Assembly (NCBI GenBank): GCA_905214195.1
Contig: CAJMLH010000004.1
Span: 9,457 to 73,456, forward strand
Reading direction: 5' to 3'
From: an uncultured bacterium
GTDB lineage: Bacteria; Bacillota; Clostridia; Peptostreptococcales; Anaerovoracaceae
Length of the DNA stretch: 64,000 nucleotides
Under the pieces are notes generated by a model. The model was not told the origin of the DNA. It did not search any database and saw only the letters and a list, made by a program, of their open reading frames with translations. The position numbers and the translations under genes were made by a program. This document shows, piece by piece, positions 9,197-16,939 of this stretch; the stretch's first letter is position 1, and every line of letters starts with the position of its first letter.

Positions 9197-10054
9197 ATGA
9201 TGAAAAGATTTGAAGTTACTTACAAAAGGAGACTTAATTCCAATATGGTCTGGCTCAAGATTTATGCACCTCTTGTAGCAAGAAAGGCCAGACCGGGTCA
9301 GTTTATCATCCTTCGTACCGATGAATACGGAGAAAGAATTCCTTTGACCATGGCAGGACATGACTCTGAAGCAGGAACTATAGATTTAATTTATGCAGCG
9401 GTAGGAAGAACTACGATGCTTATGGATCAGCTTGAAGTAGGAGACTGCTTCGCAGATATAGTCGGACCTTTAGGAAAACCCACAAACATGGAGGGTCTTA
9501 AAAAAGTATGTGTTGTAGGGGGAGGGACAGGAAATGCTCTTGCCTATCCTCTTGCCACAGGCATGAAGAAAGCAGGCATTGAAGTTGATATGATAGAGGG
9601 CTTCAAGACTAAGGAGCTGGTTATACTGGAGGATGAATTCAGAGCCGGGGTGGATAACCTCTATGTTGTTACTGATGACGGCTCATACGGAGAAAAGGCA
9701 TTTACGACAGATAAACTGAAAGAACTTATTGAAGCAGGAAATGTCTATGATGAAATAGTTGCCGTAGGTCCGCCTATGATGATGAAATTCGTATGTCAGA
9801 TAGCCGAGGAACATAATATAAAATCTATAGCTTCTTTGACTGCATACATGATAGACGGAACAGGCATGTGCGGAGGATGCCGCTGCAATATAGGCGGTGA
9901 AGATAAGTTTGTCTGCGTAGACGGGCCGGAATTTGACGGCTCTCTTGTAGACTGGGATGAGCTTATCAGAAGAAGCAACTATTACAAAGATCAGGAAGCA
10001 GAAGACAGGGCGCACATATGCCGTCTGACAGGAGGTGTTCGTTACCATGATTAA
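9197..10054 (+). CDS. nfnA: NfnA / sulfide dehydrogenase-type FAD subunit
   Basis: A 285-residue ferredoxin-NADP reductase-like subunit. The N-terminal FAD barrel contains 'ARPGQFIILR' and 'RIPLTMAG', the nucleotide-binding half has 'VVGGGTGNALAYPLA', and the C-terminus has a [2Fe-2S] Cys set 'GMCGGCRCNIGG' plus a later 'FVCVDGPEFDG'. With the downstream GltA-like subunit it forms the NfnAB complex. That complex bifurcates electrons between NADPH, NAD+ and ferredoxin (or acts as ferredoxin:NADP reductase / glutamate synthase small-subunit pair). The upstream GAGGGGAGGG supports ATG 9197 (or 9200) over the GTG at 9191. It overlaps the next gene by 8 nt, consistent with coupled translation. Confidence 0.9.
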   Translation: MMKRFEVTYKRRLNSNMVWLKIYAPLVARKARPGQFIILRTDEYGERIPLTMAGHDSEAGTIDLIYAAVGRTTMLMDQLEVGDCFADIVGPLGKPTNMEGLKKVCVVGGGTGNALAYPLATGMKKAGIEVDMIEGFKTKELVILEDEFRAGVDNLYVVTDDGSYGEKAFTTDKLKELIEAGNVYDEIVAVGPPMMMKFVCQIAEEHNIKSIASLTAYMIDGTGMCGGCRCNIGGEDKFVCVDGPEFDGSLVDWDELIRRSNYYKDQEAEDRAHICRLTGGVRYHD

Positions 10055-11435
10055 CTTAGTAAGAGAAAAGAATCCTATGCCTGAACAGGCTCCTGATGTC
10101 CGCAACAAAAATTTCCTTGAAGTAGCTTGTGGTTATACAGAGGAGATGGCAATAAATGAGGCAATGAGATGTCTGAAATGTCGTAAAAAGCCTTGTATGT
10201 CAGGCTGCCCCGTAATGGTAAAAATACCTGATTTTATTGCAAAGGTAGCAGAGGGAGAATTTGAAGAAGCGTATCAAATTATCAGTGAAACAAGCTCACT
10301 TCCTGCTATATGCGGCAGAGTTTGTCCTCAAGAAACTCAGTGTGAGGGCAAGTGTGTTCGCGGAACTAAGGGTGAACCTGTTGCAATAGGTCGTTTGGAA
10401 AGATTTGTGGCTGATTGGCACGCTGCTAATTACGGTGATGAAGAAATAAAGCCGGCAGAAAGCAATGGTCATAAAGTCGCCATTATCGGAGCAGGACCTG
10501 CAGGACTTGCATGTGCAGGAGATTTGGTAAACAAAGGTTACGATGTTACAGTATTTGAAAGTCTTCATAAGACAGGGGGAGTTCTTGTATACGGAATACC
10601 TCAGTTCCGTCTTCCAAAAGAAATAGTTGCGGCAGAAGTAGCAGGTCTTGAGGCTAAAGGTGTCAAATTTGTAACAGATGCTATCGTGGGAAGAGCTATA
10701 ACTGTAGACGAATTGATGAAAGAAGAGGGTTTTGAGTCTGTGTTTATAGGCACGGGAGCAGGACTTCCGGCATTTATGAACATACCGGGAGAAAATCTCC
10801 TTGGAGTATGTTCGGCAAACGAGTATCTGACACGAATAAATCTCATGAAAGCTTATCTGCCTGAGTATGATACTCCTATACAGCATGCAAAAAATATTGC
10901 TGTAGTCGGAGGCGGAAATGTAGCCATGGATGCGGCAAGGTGCGCTAAGCGTATGGGTGCCGAAAATGTATATATTATATATCGTCGTTCGGCAGCTGAA
11001 ATACCGGCAAGAGCCGAAGAAATACACCATGCGGTAGAGGAGGGTATAGATTTCAGATATCTGACCAACCCAGTAGCTGTAAAAGGCACTGAGGACGGCC
11101 ATGTATGCGGTATAGAATGTGTAAAGATGGAACTTGGAGAACCTGATGCTTCCGGCAGGAGAAAACCTGTAGAAGTAAAGGATTCAAATTTCGTACTGGA
11201 TGTGGACTGCGTTATAATGGCAATAGGAACGAAATTGAACACCCTTATTCTTGATACTACAGATGAGCTTGCCGCCAATAAAAAAGGCGGCATAGGCACC
11301 GATGAAAAAGCAGCTACAAACAGAGCCGGAATATTTGCAGGCGGAGATGCTGTTACAGGAGCCGCCACAGTAATTAAGGCAATGGGAGCAGGAAAAGTTG
11401 CTGCAGCAGGCATTGACGAATACTTGAGCAAATAG
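10047..11435 (+). CDS. nfnB: NfnB / GltA-type NADPH-binding flavoprotein subunit
   Basis: A 462-residue homologue of the glutamate synthase small subunit. An N-terminal two-cluster region is visible as 'CLKCRKKPCMSGCPV' and 'CGRVCPQETQCEGKC'. The FAD Rossmann motif is 'IIGAGPAGLACAGDL', the NADPH motif is 'VVGGGNVAMDAARCA' with 'YRRS', and the C-terminal FAD loop is 'GIFAGGDAVTGAATV'. Being directly coupled to nfnA and downstream of PFOR, it is most likely the large subunit of NfnAB rather than part of a glutamate synthase; no gltB-type large subunit is present. ATG 10047 has GGAGG 10 nt upstream. A strong terminator follows, closing the operon. Confidence 0.92.
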   Translation: MINLVREKNPMPEQAPDVRNKNFLEVACGYTEEMAINEAMRCLKCRKKPCMSGCPVMVKIPDFIAKVAEGEFEEAYQIISETSSLPAICGRVCPQETQCEGKCVRGTKGEPVAIGRLERFVADWHAANYGDEEIKPAESNGHKVAIIGAGPAGLACAGDLVNKGYDVTVFESLHKTGGVLVYGIPQFRLPKEIVAAEVAGLEAKGVKFVTDAIVGRAITVDELMKEEGFESVFIGTGAGLPAFMNIPGENLLGVCSANEYLTRINLMKAYLPEYDTPIQHAKNIAVVGGGNVAMDAARCAKRMGAENVYIIYRRSAAEIPARAEEIHHAVEEGIDFRYLTNPVAVKGTEDGHVCGIECVKMELGEPDASGRRKPVEVKDSNFVLDVDCVIMAIGTKLNTLILDTTDELAANKKGGIGTDEKAATNRAGIFAGGDAVTGAATVIKAMGAGKVAAAGIDEYLSK

Positions 11436-11448
11436 AGATGCTTTGGAA

Positions 11449-11484
11449 GACCCACGAGCCGCAAAGCTCGTGGGTCGTTTTTTT
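11449..11484 (+). terminator. intrinsic terminator of the redox operon
   Basis: Perfect 11-bp stem GACCCACGAGC / GCTCGTGGGTC, 6-nt loop, then GTTTTTTT. Confidence 0.93.
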
Positions 11485-11491
11485 GGTTCTA

Positions 11492-11518
11492 TGTCAAAAG
11501 TTGGTTCTGCAATAAATG
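11492..11518 (+). repeat. solo copy of a dispersed 27-bp end-like repeat
   Basis: TGTCAAAAGTTGG plus GGTTCTGCAATAAATG, contiguous here. The two halves recur at 16515-16527 (direct) and 16746-16761 (inverted), where they flank about 220 bp. Confidence 0.5.
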
Positions 11519-11701
11519 TTTTGTCCTATAACTCCATAAGTTGTTATATAACCCTATAAGCTAATGTTTGCCGCTGCTGCGATACTTGTTGCCGGAAACT
11601 CCGATTTTTTGCAAAATAGACAACAAACAGGTGTCTAAATTCGTCGAAAGTAGTCTCCAGAGAGTTAAATGTTGGCAGGTTTTCAAATAAAGGCCCGGAA
11701 T

Positions 11702-11729
11702 GACAACATTTTCCCACTAAAATGTTGTC
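11702..11729. repeat. perfect 11-bp inverted repeat
   Basis: GACAACATTTT (11702-11712), CCCACT loop, AAAATGTTGTC (11719-11729). No T-tract follows, so it is a poor terminator. Its role is unknown. Confidence 0.7.
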
Positions 11730-11764
11730 AAAATTTCCTAAAATAAAAGAAATGGCAACCGGGC

Positions 11765-11785
11765 GACATTTTATGACAAATTTCG
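11765..11785 (+). repeat. dispersed 21-mer, copy 1
   Basis: GACATTTTATGACAAATTTCG; 20 of 21 bases match 40227-40247 in another gene-free stretch 28 kb away. Confidence 0.55.
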
Positions 11786-11888
11786 CCGTAATGCGACATT
11801 GTCAAGTCGTAATTACGGTGGCAACATATACTCTGTCCGACTTAAAACAATAAACATAAAAGCAATTGGAATAATTTGTTTATAATAG

Positions 11889-11917
11889 TTGACAATCGCC
11901 ACTGGGGGGGGTATATT
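11889..11917 (+). promoter_or_regulatory. promoter with G8 tract in the spacer (candidate phase switch)
   Basis: TTGACA (11889-11894), 17-bp spacer, TATATT (11912-11917). The spacer ends in eight consecutive Gs (11904-11911) directly against the -10 box. Slippage of this tract would change the -35/-10 distance. The current length gives the optimal 17 bp, so the promoter as sequenced should be on. Confidence 0.75.
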
Positions 11918-11956
11918 AAAAGTAATAAAATACTATATGAACGGTGGGTATATGTT

Positions 11957-12754
11957 ATGGATGATCAGACCACTAATAATGTTGAAAAAAGCAAGACTAA
12001 AAAGGTAATTATAGTGCTGATAGTTTTATTGCTTATAAGCTGTATAGGACTGGCAGCAAGATATTTGTATTTAAAAAATTCATCCGGTGAGCCGTCTACA
12101 TCAACTGCACCGGGAAATACCGTAGGAGAGAGTGTTACAACCGGAGGAAATGAGGAAGAATCAGCCGAATCGGCTCAAACCCAAGTTTCGGGAAATGACG
12201 GTTCAGATAAGGTGAAAGAAGCAGTTAAACTTGAACTTCACCAAAGTAAGACGGACGATAATACGAAATTTGAAGTAGAGAATATGCTTCCCGGAGACAT
12301 TGTAAGCAAATATTTTGAAGTTAAAGTGTATCACAAGAGTAATATTGAACTGTTTTTTGCCGCAGATGTGACAGAGCAAACCAAGGACTTAGCAGACGCT
12401 CTTAATATCAAAGTTACAAGAGAAGATACCGGTTCAGTGCTTATGGACAAGTCGTTTGCACTTGCAGACGGCAAAGAAGTTTCACAGCTGCTTAATGCCG
12501 ACGGGGACGAACAGACAACAGCAAGATTTCGCATAGATGTGTCGCTTGACAAATCAGTAGGCAATGAATATCAGAATGCTTTACTGAAATCCGATTTCAA
12601 GTGGTATGTAAAAGATGACGGAAGTCTTGTCAATCCTCCTAAGACCGGAGATGAAGCTGATATAATACTTTGGATTTTGATAGCGGATATAGCGCTTATA
12701 CTTTCCCTTGCATTGGTTTATAAGAAGCAAAAGGGAGGGAAATGCCATGGATAA
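11957..12754 (+). CDS. cell-wall-anchored surface protein with LPxTG-like signal
   Basis: A 265-residue exported protein, first gene of the surface cluster. Residues about 15-35 are a hydrophobic signal-anchor ('VIIVLIVLLLISCIGLAA'), followed by a Ser/Thr/Gly/Glu-rich linker to about 95. A beta-rich domain follows, containing 'MLPGDIVSKYFEVKVYHKS' and 'KSVGNEYQNALL'. It resembles the TasA/CalY-like domains of the next genes, which share 'PGD/PGM' and 'GNE.QNA' positions. The C-terminus has 'NPPKTGDE', a membrane helix and a Lys-rich tail, a variant sortase sorting signal. No sortase is in the window. ATG 11957 is downstream of the promoter with GGTGGG 8 nt before it; the frame extends further upstream but would start before transcription. 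Specific function unknown. Confidence 0.75.
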   Translation: MDDQTTNNVEKSKTKKVIIVLIVLLLISCIGLAARYLYLKNSSGEPSTSTAPGNTVGESVTTGGNEEESAESAQTQVSGNDGSDKVKEAVKLELHQSKTDDNTKFEVENMLPGDIVSKYFEVKVYHKSNIELFFAADVTEQTKDLADALNIKVTREDTGSVLMDKSFALADGKEVSQLLNADGDEQTTARFRIDVSLDKSVGNEYQNALLKSDFKWYVKDDGSLVNPPKTGDEADIILWILIADIALILSLALVYKKQKGGKCHG

Positions 12755-13295
12755 CGGTTCAAATAAAAAGAAAAAGTTAATTCTTAATGCACTTATTATT
12801 GTTGTATTGGTAATAGCTCTTTGCATTACAACTTTTGCGTTGCTTTATTCTATGGTAAAAGTAGATGACAACAGCTTTATGACAGGAAGCATAAAAGTCA
12901 ATCTTAATGACGGAAAACCTGTAATAGAGGAAGATGATTTGCTCTTTGAGCCCGGTATGACTGTTCAAAGAAAATTCTTTATAGAAAACGAAGGAACATG
13001 GGATGTCTATTACAAAATTTATTTTGAGGACATAAAGGGTGAGCTTGCAGATGTCCTTGATATCACAATTAAGGACGGAGAGCGAACAGTCTACAGCGGC
13101 AAGGTATCGGATATGACAAAGGACAAAGTTGACTCTGATGAAGAAATTTTAAGGGATGGCGAACGCCGCCAAATGACAGTTACTTTCAGCTTTCCTAAAG
13201 ACTCAGGCAATGAAGTTCAAAATGCTTATCTTAAGTTTAATATGAGTGTCGATGCTGTACAGACAAAGAATAATCCGCAGAGAATGTTTGACTAA
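12747..13295 (+). CDS. exported TasA/CalY-like protein
   Basis: A 182-residue protein with a Lys-rich N-terminus and one signal segment ('LIIVVLVIALCITTFALLYS'). It is followed by 'MTGSIKVNLNDGKP', which parallels the 'QAGKLSVELEYS' start of the mature region in the two larger downstream proteins. Inside the domain 'LLFEPGMTVQRKFFIENEG' matches the 'WEPGYTQTVYFRITNSG' strand pair typical of the TasA/camelysin family, and 'SGNEVQNAYLKFNMSVDAVQ' matches their 'SVGNEA' region. TasA-family proteins form extracellular fibres and are processed by the SipW signal peptidase. The AWFTD consensus is absent here, so processing may differ. ATG 12747 follows AGGGAGGG and overlaps the upstream stop by 8 nt. 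Confidence 0.75.
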   Translation: MDNGSNKKKKLILNALIIVVLVIALCITTFALLYSMVKVDDNSFMTGSIKVNLNDGKPVIEEDDLLFEPGMTVQRKFFIENEGTWDVYYKIYFEDIKGELADVLDITIKDGERTVYSGKVSDMTKDKVDSDEEILRDGERRQMTVTFSFPKDSGNEVQNAYLKFNMSVDAVQTKNNPQRMFD

Positions 13296-13385
13296 AGGAA
13301 CTTTGATAAACCTTGTTTGTGGTGTATACATGCAGTTTGTGTGACTACATAAATGATTGGAGATTATAGTAAGGAGGAGAGAATT

Positions 13386-14768
13386 GTGACAGAAAGCAAA
13401 AAAACCAAGCGTGAATTGACGGCAAGCGTCATATCTATTGTGCTGTGCGTGGCAATGTTGGTAGGACTTACTTTCGCATGGTTTACAGACAGCGTTACCA
13501 ACGGAAGAAACAAGATTCAAGCGGGAAAACTAAGCGTTGAACTTGAATATAGCACAGATATGTCAAATTGGACAAAAGTAACAGAAGATGCATCAATTTT
13601 TGATGAAAATGCACTTTGGGAACCGGGTTATACCCAGACAGTATATTTCAGAATAACAAACAGCGGAAATCTTGCTTTGAAATATCAATTCGGAACCAGT
13701 GTACTTAATAATTACATAGGAAAGAATCAAGCAGGTGAGCCTATAGACCTTACAAGGATACTTAAATTCGGTATAGATCAGAATATTACACAAAAGTATG
13801 CTGACCGTACTGAAGCATACAATGCAATAAAGGATACGGCAATTGATTTTGGAACTTTTTCCGCAGCAGGTGAACTTTTATCTGCTGGAGAGTCAAATGT
13901 TGTTGCGATGACCGTATTTATGCCTGAAAGCGTTGGAAATGAAGCAAATCACGGCAGCAACCCCGGCGACACTCCTTATATAGATTTCGGTATAAATGTT
14001 GTCGCTACACAAAAGCAACACGAATCCGACAGTTTCGGCAATAATTATGACGCAAATGCGCAGTATCCTGAAGCACAATATGGTGAAATAATTGCGCCTA
14101 CACCGGCAGCTGAATTTGAAGAGAAACTGAATAACGCTAAAGATGGAGAGATTATAGTAGTTAACGGTACAGTATCACTTACAAAGAGCCTTACCGTAAA
14201 TAAGAATATAACAATAAAGGCAGGTACGGCAGGCGCTATGTTTACAGGAACACCTCTTCATATAGGACAGGATGCTGATGTTGTCCTTGAGGGACTTAAC
14301 TTTAACAGACCTACCAATGCAAAAGATAATGCCTCTGCCGTTTATGCTTCCGGTTTTTCGGGAAATTTGACTGTTAAGAACTGCATTTTCACAGATTGCG
14401 CATGGGAAGGCATACAAATTACGCCGGCGGAAAATTGCGGAAAAATTGAAATTATCGGATGTGAGTTCAAAAACCCTAATCTGAAAAGCATAAGATTCTT
14501 GCATATAGAAGCAGACCCTAATGTAGGCACCAATGCAAATATCGTGATTGCAGATAATGACTTCGGTTCCTTAAATCAGCTTAATTTAAACGACAGAAGA
14601 GCGTCAATGATAGATGTTGATTATATAGACAGCTTTGACCGGCTTACAGCTTACGGAAATAATATAGAGCAGAGTACAGACGATGTATATGTGTATGTAT
14701 GTCTTGACAACACAGGACAATATAAAATGTTAAATAATTCTGTTACATTCTTTACAAAAGCTAAATAG
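13386..14768 (+). CDS. SipW-type exported protein: TasA-like domain plus beta-helix-like tail
   Basis: A 460-residue surface protein. The N-terminus has a signal segment ending 'LVGLTFAWFTDSVTNGRNK', the SipW-dependent signature seen in TasA, CalY and relatives. A TasA-like beta domain follows (about 30-225) with 'ALWEPGYTQTVYFRITNSG' and 'ESVGNEANHG'. From about residue 235 the sequence changes to parallel-beta-helix-like repeats with 'NITIKAGTAG', 'LTVKNCIFTDCAWEG' and 'IEIIGCEF', as in pectate-lyase-fold adhesins or polysaccharide-binding proteins. No C-terminal anchor is visible. GTG 13386 is chosen because AAGGAGGAGAG lies 5 nt upstream and it gives the expected short signal. A fibre-forming or adhesive role is inferred. 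Confidence 0.8.
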   Translation: MTESKKTKRELTASVISIVLCVAMLVGLTFAWFTDSVTNGRNKIQAGKLSVELEYSTDMSNWTKVTEDASIFDENALWEPGYTQTVYFRITNSGNLALKYQFGTSVLNNYIGKNQAGEPIDLTRILKFGIDQNITQKYADRTEAYNAIKDTAIDFGTFSAAGELLSAGESNVVAMTVFMPESVGNEANHGSNPGDTPYIDFGINVVATQKQHESDSFGNNYDANAQYPEAQYGEIIAPTPAAEFEEKLNNAKDGEIIVVNGTVSLTKSLTVNKNITIKAGTAGAMFTGTPLHIGQDADVVLEGLNFNRPTNAKDNASAVYASGFSGNLTVKNCIFTDCAWEGIQITPAENCGKIEIIGCEFKNPNLKSIRFLHIEADPNVGTNANIVIADNDFGSLNQLNLNDRRASMIDVDYIDSFDRLTAYGNNIEQSTDDVYVYVCLDNTGQYKMLNNSVTFFTKAK

Positions 14769-14775
14769 TTTTATA

Positions 14776-14862
14776 CCGCTCCTTTTGAGCAAGGAGCGGA
14801 AATCAAAGGGCTTAAAAGATTGTTTATATAAGACGGCGCAGCTTATACCCTTTGATTTCCGC
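14776..14862 (+). promoter_or_regulatory. two mutually exclusive hairpins between the paralogous surface genes
   Basis: Hairpin A is CCGCTCCTT (14776-14784) / AAGGAGCGG (14791-14799). Hairpin B is a perfect 15-bp pairing GCGGAAATCAAAGGG (14796-14810) / CCCTTTGATTTCCGC (14848-14862) around a 37-nt loop. They share GCGG at 14796-14799, so only one can form fully. Neither has a T-tail. A role in mRNA processing, partial termination or stability is possible. Confidence 0.6.
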
Positions 14863-14898
14863 AAATGTCGATATAATAATTTTAGGGAGGTTTAGGAA

Positions 14899-16366
14899 AT
14901 GACAGGCAAAGACACTAAAAAGAGCTTGGCAATGAGTGCAATCTCAATGCTCGTGTGTGTGGTAATGCTGGCAGGGCTTACTTTCGCATGGTTTACCGAC
15001 AGCGTTACCAACAAGGGAAACCGTATACAGGCAGGAAATCTTAAGATTGATTTGCTTATGGACAAGGACGGAGCAGGTGGCGGTGGATATGTTTCCATTG
15101 CAAGCGGGAACGGGCGACATATTCAGTGAAAACGGCAACGGAGCAAATTGGGAGCCGGGTAAGACTGAAATTGTATATCTTGCCGTTAAGAACAAAGGAA
15201 ACCTTGCGCTTAATTACAACATATTGCTCAATGTAAAAGACGGGGGACTTGCAAACGCTCTTGAGTATGCAGTGCTCGACGGTAAAAAAGCGGCTGACCT
15301 TGGAGGTATATCGTCATGGACTGAACTTAAGGAGTTGTCAGACGGTCAGACAGGTGATGTTAAACCGGGCGAGGTAACAGCTGCGCCTAACGGAACACTT
15401 GACGAGATAATAAAAGGAACTAAAAACGAGACTCAGTACTTTGCTCTTGCAGTACATATGAAAGAATCAGTAGGCAATGAATATGCCGGAGGAAGCATAA
15501 CAATTGATGTCAATGTAGTTGCAAAACAGGCAATGGCAGAGGAAGACAGCTTTGGTAATACTTATGATGAAAATGCGACATTTCCACCTGCTTTCAGTGC
15601 CGGTACAGAGGATGAGCTTAAAACAGCTTTTGCTGATGCTAAGGATGGAGATGTTATTGCAGTAACAAAAGACATAAATGTGAGCCAAAGAATAGATGTA
15701 AAGTCGGATGTTACAATTGATCTTGGAGAAAACACTTTGACATCAAGTAGAAACGAGCCGTTTAAGATTGCAGGTGACGGCAGTAATGAGACGAATGTTA
15801 CCATAAAGGCTACTACCGGAGGCATTAAGGTTTCGGGTCAAAGTAATGAATGTTTTTATATAGGAGACACAAAGAAAGTTCCTGTAAATATTACTATAGA
15901 CGGCGGTATCTATGAATCAAAAAACAGCGAATTCTTTGAGATTTGGGATTATACACCTGCTAATATTACAATAAGGAATGTCAAGTATTCGGGATATAGA
16001 GCAATTAGCCATAGCTCGTCGGGTACAGCTGTTAATATTGATGTAATAGATTCTAACCTTCATGTTGAAGATGGGTACAGTGCAGTTTATTGTAGCGGTT
16101 CTGTTGTTTGTAACATGAAGAATGTAAATCTTACTACAGCTGGATCTGTTAGAGGATTCTGCGCATATAAAACAAGTAATTATTGTTCTGTAATCAATAT
16201 AAACGGAGGTAGCTACAGCAGCGACGGCTGGCTGTTCAATACCGACGACGGATGTAATATTAAGGTTTTCGGCGGTACATTTTCTGAAAATCCAGAGGAT
16301 TATCTTGCTGAGGGATGTAACTCACTAAGAAATCCGGATGGCACTTACACAGTCACTGCGAAGTAA
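14899..16366 (+). pseudogene. SipW-type exported TasA/beta-helix protein, interrupted by a +1 frameshift
   Basis: Paralogue of the preceding gene. The frame from ATG 14899 (AGGGAGGT upstream) encodes a signal with 'LAGLTFAWFTDSVTNKGNR' and stops at 15129 after 76 residues. The rest continues in another frame from about 15110: 'TGDIFSENGNGANWEPGK', the counterpart of 'EDASIFDENALWEPGY' in the upstream paralogue. Removing one A at 15109-15110 (GGGAACGGG to GGGACGGG) restores a single frame of about 488 residues with a TasA domain and a beta-helix-like tail to 16366. It is a genuine frameshift, an off-state of a variable gene, or a sequencing error. The downstream frame has no stops and no decay, so the lesion is recent or artefactual. 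Confidence 0.85.
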
Positions 16367-16461
16367 ACAGTAATTTAAACTCATTATTTCTTCATCTTTC
16401 AATAGGAACGGGAATAAAATGGGATATAATGCAATTTAAAAAGTAAGGATTATATAACTAT

Positions 16462-16508
16462 AAAAGCACCCGCAAAGAGCTGTAAAAAGTTTTTTGCAGG
16501 TGCTTTTT
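16462..16508 (+). terminator. intrinsic terminator of the surface cluster
   Basis: AAAAGCACC (16462-16470) pairs with GGTGCTTTTT (16499-16508), with the stem continuing inward past one C-A mismatch. T-rich 3' side. Confidence 0.8.
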
Positions 16509-16514
16509 GCTTTG

Positions 16515-16761
16515 TGTCAAAAGTTGGGGGTCAGTAAACAATTCAGACAATAATAAGTGGGAGAGGCGGTTTATGCCTGTTAGCAGGATATTAGTTCCGA
16601 TGTGCGGTAATGGGGTACAGTTCAAACACGACCAGTCCCCCAATCGGAAGCTTCACAATTCTGAATTGCAATCGTCTGAACAGTAATCACATGCAAAGCA
16701 ATCCGCACAGTAATCCTACTTGAACTGAAATTCTTCCGTTTCAGACATTTATTGCAGAACC
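16515..16761. repeat. possible MITE-like relic bounded by inverted ends
   Basis: TGTCAAAAGTTGG at 16515-16527 and CATTTATTGCAGAACC at 16746-16761 are the direct first half and the inverted second half of the 27-mer at 11492-11518. After 16761 the sequence continues GGTCTTTTTCA, loosely like the expected inverted CAACTTTTGACA. The 220 bp between has no ORF. The layout suggests a decayed short element; no target duplication was identified. The gene-free DNA from 16762 to 16838 shows nothing recognisable. Confidence 0.35.
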
Positions 16762-16838
16762 GGTCTTTTTCATTTGGGAAAAGGATGTTTAAGAAGATAA
16801 AGATATAAAATATTTTTAGGATATGGCGCATAAACTCA

Positions 16839-16866
16839 TTGACAAAGAAAAAGATAATTGTATAAT
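16839..16866 (+). promoter_or_regulatory. sigma-A promoter of the DUF3793 gene
   Basis: TTGACA (16839-16844), 16-bp spacer, TATAAT (16861-16866). Confidence 0.85.
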
Positions 16867-16877
16867 GTACAATGTGA

Positions 16878-16893
16878 GTTAGTTATAACTAAC
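16878..16893. promoter_or_regulatory. perfect 16-bp palindromic operator
   Basis: GTTAGTTATAACTAAC is self-complementary over all 16 bases and lies at about +5 to +20 of the predicted transcript. That is a classical repressor position. The TTAG...CTAA outer arms recall DtxR/MntR-type metal-repressor sites, but this link is only a guess. Confidence 0.6.
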
Positions 16894-16939
16894 TATGATT
16901 GAGACGGATTTTCAATCGTCCCCCAAAAAGAAAGGTATA

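Larger units (their letters stand above)
11485..11888. other. gene-free stretch with short repeats
   Basis: About 400 bp without a credible ORF on either strand. It holds the motif TGTCAAAAGTTGG (11492-11504), also found at 16515, and GGTTCTGCAATAAATG (11503-11518), whose reverse complement is at 16746. It also holds a perfect 11-bp inverted repeat GACAACATTTT / AAAATGTTGTC (11702-11729) without a T-tail, and a 21-mer at 11765-11785 shared with 40227-40247. It may be decayed mobile or genic DNA. Confidence 0.6.

Noticed and set aside
10296..11102. 268-codon ORF on the minus strand
   Set aside because: Lies wholly inside nfnB, is rich in Tyr, Cys and Ser as antisense frames are here, and has no recognisable domain.
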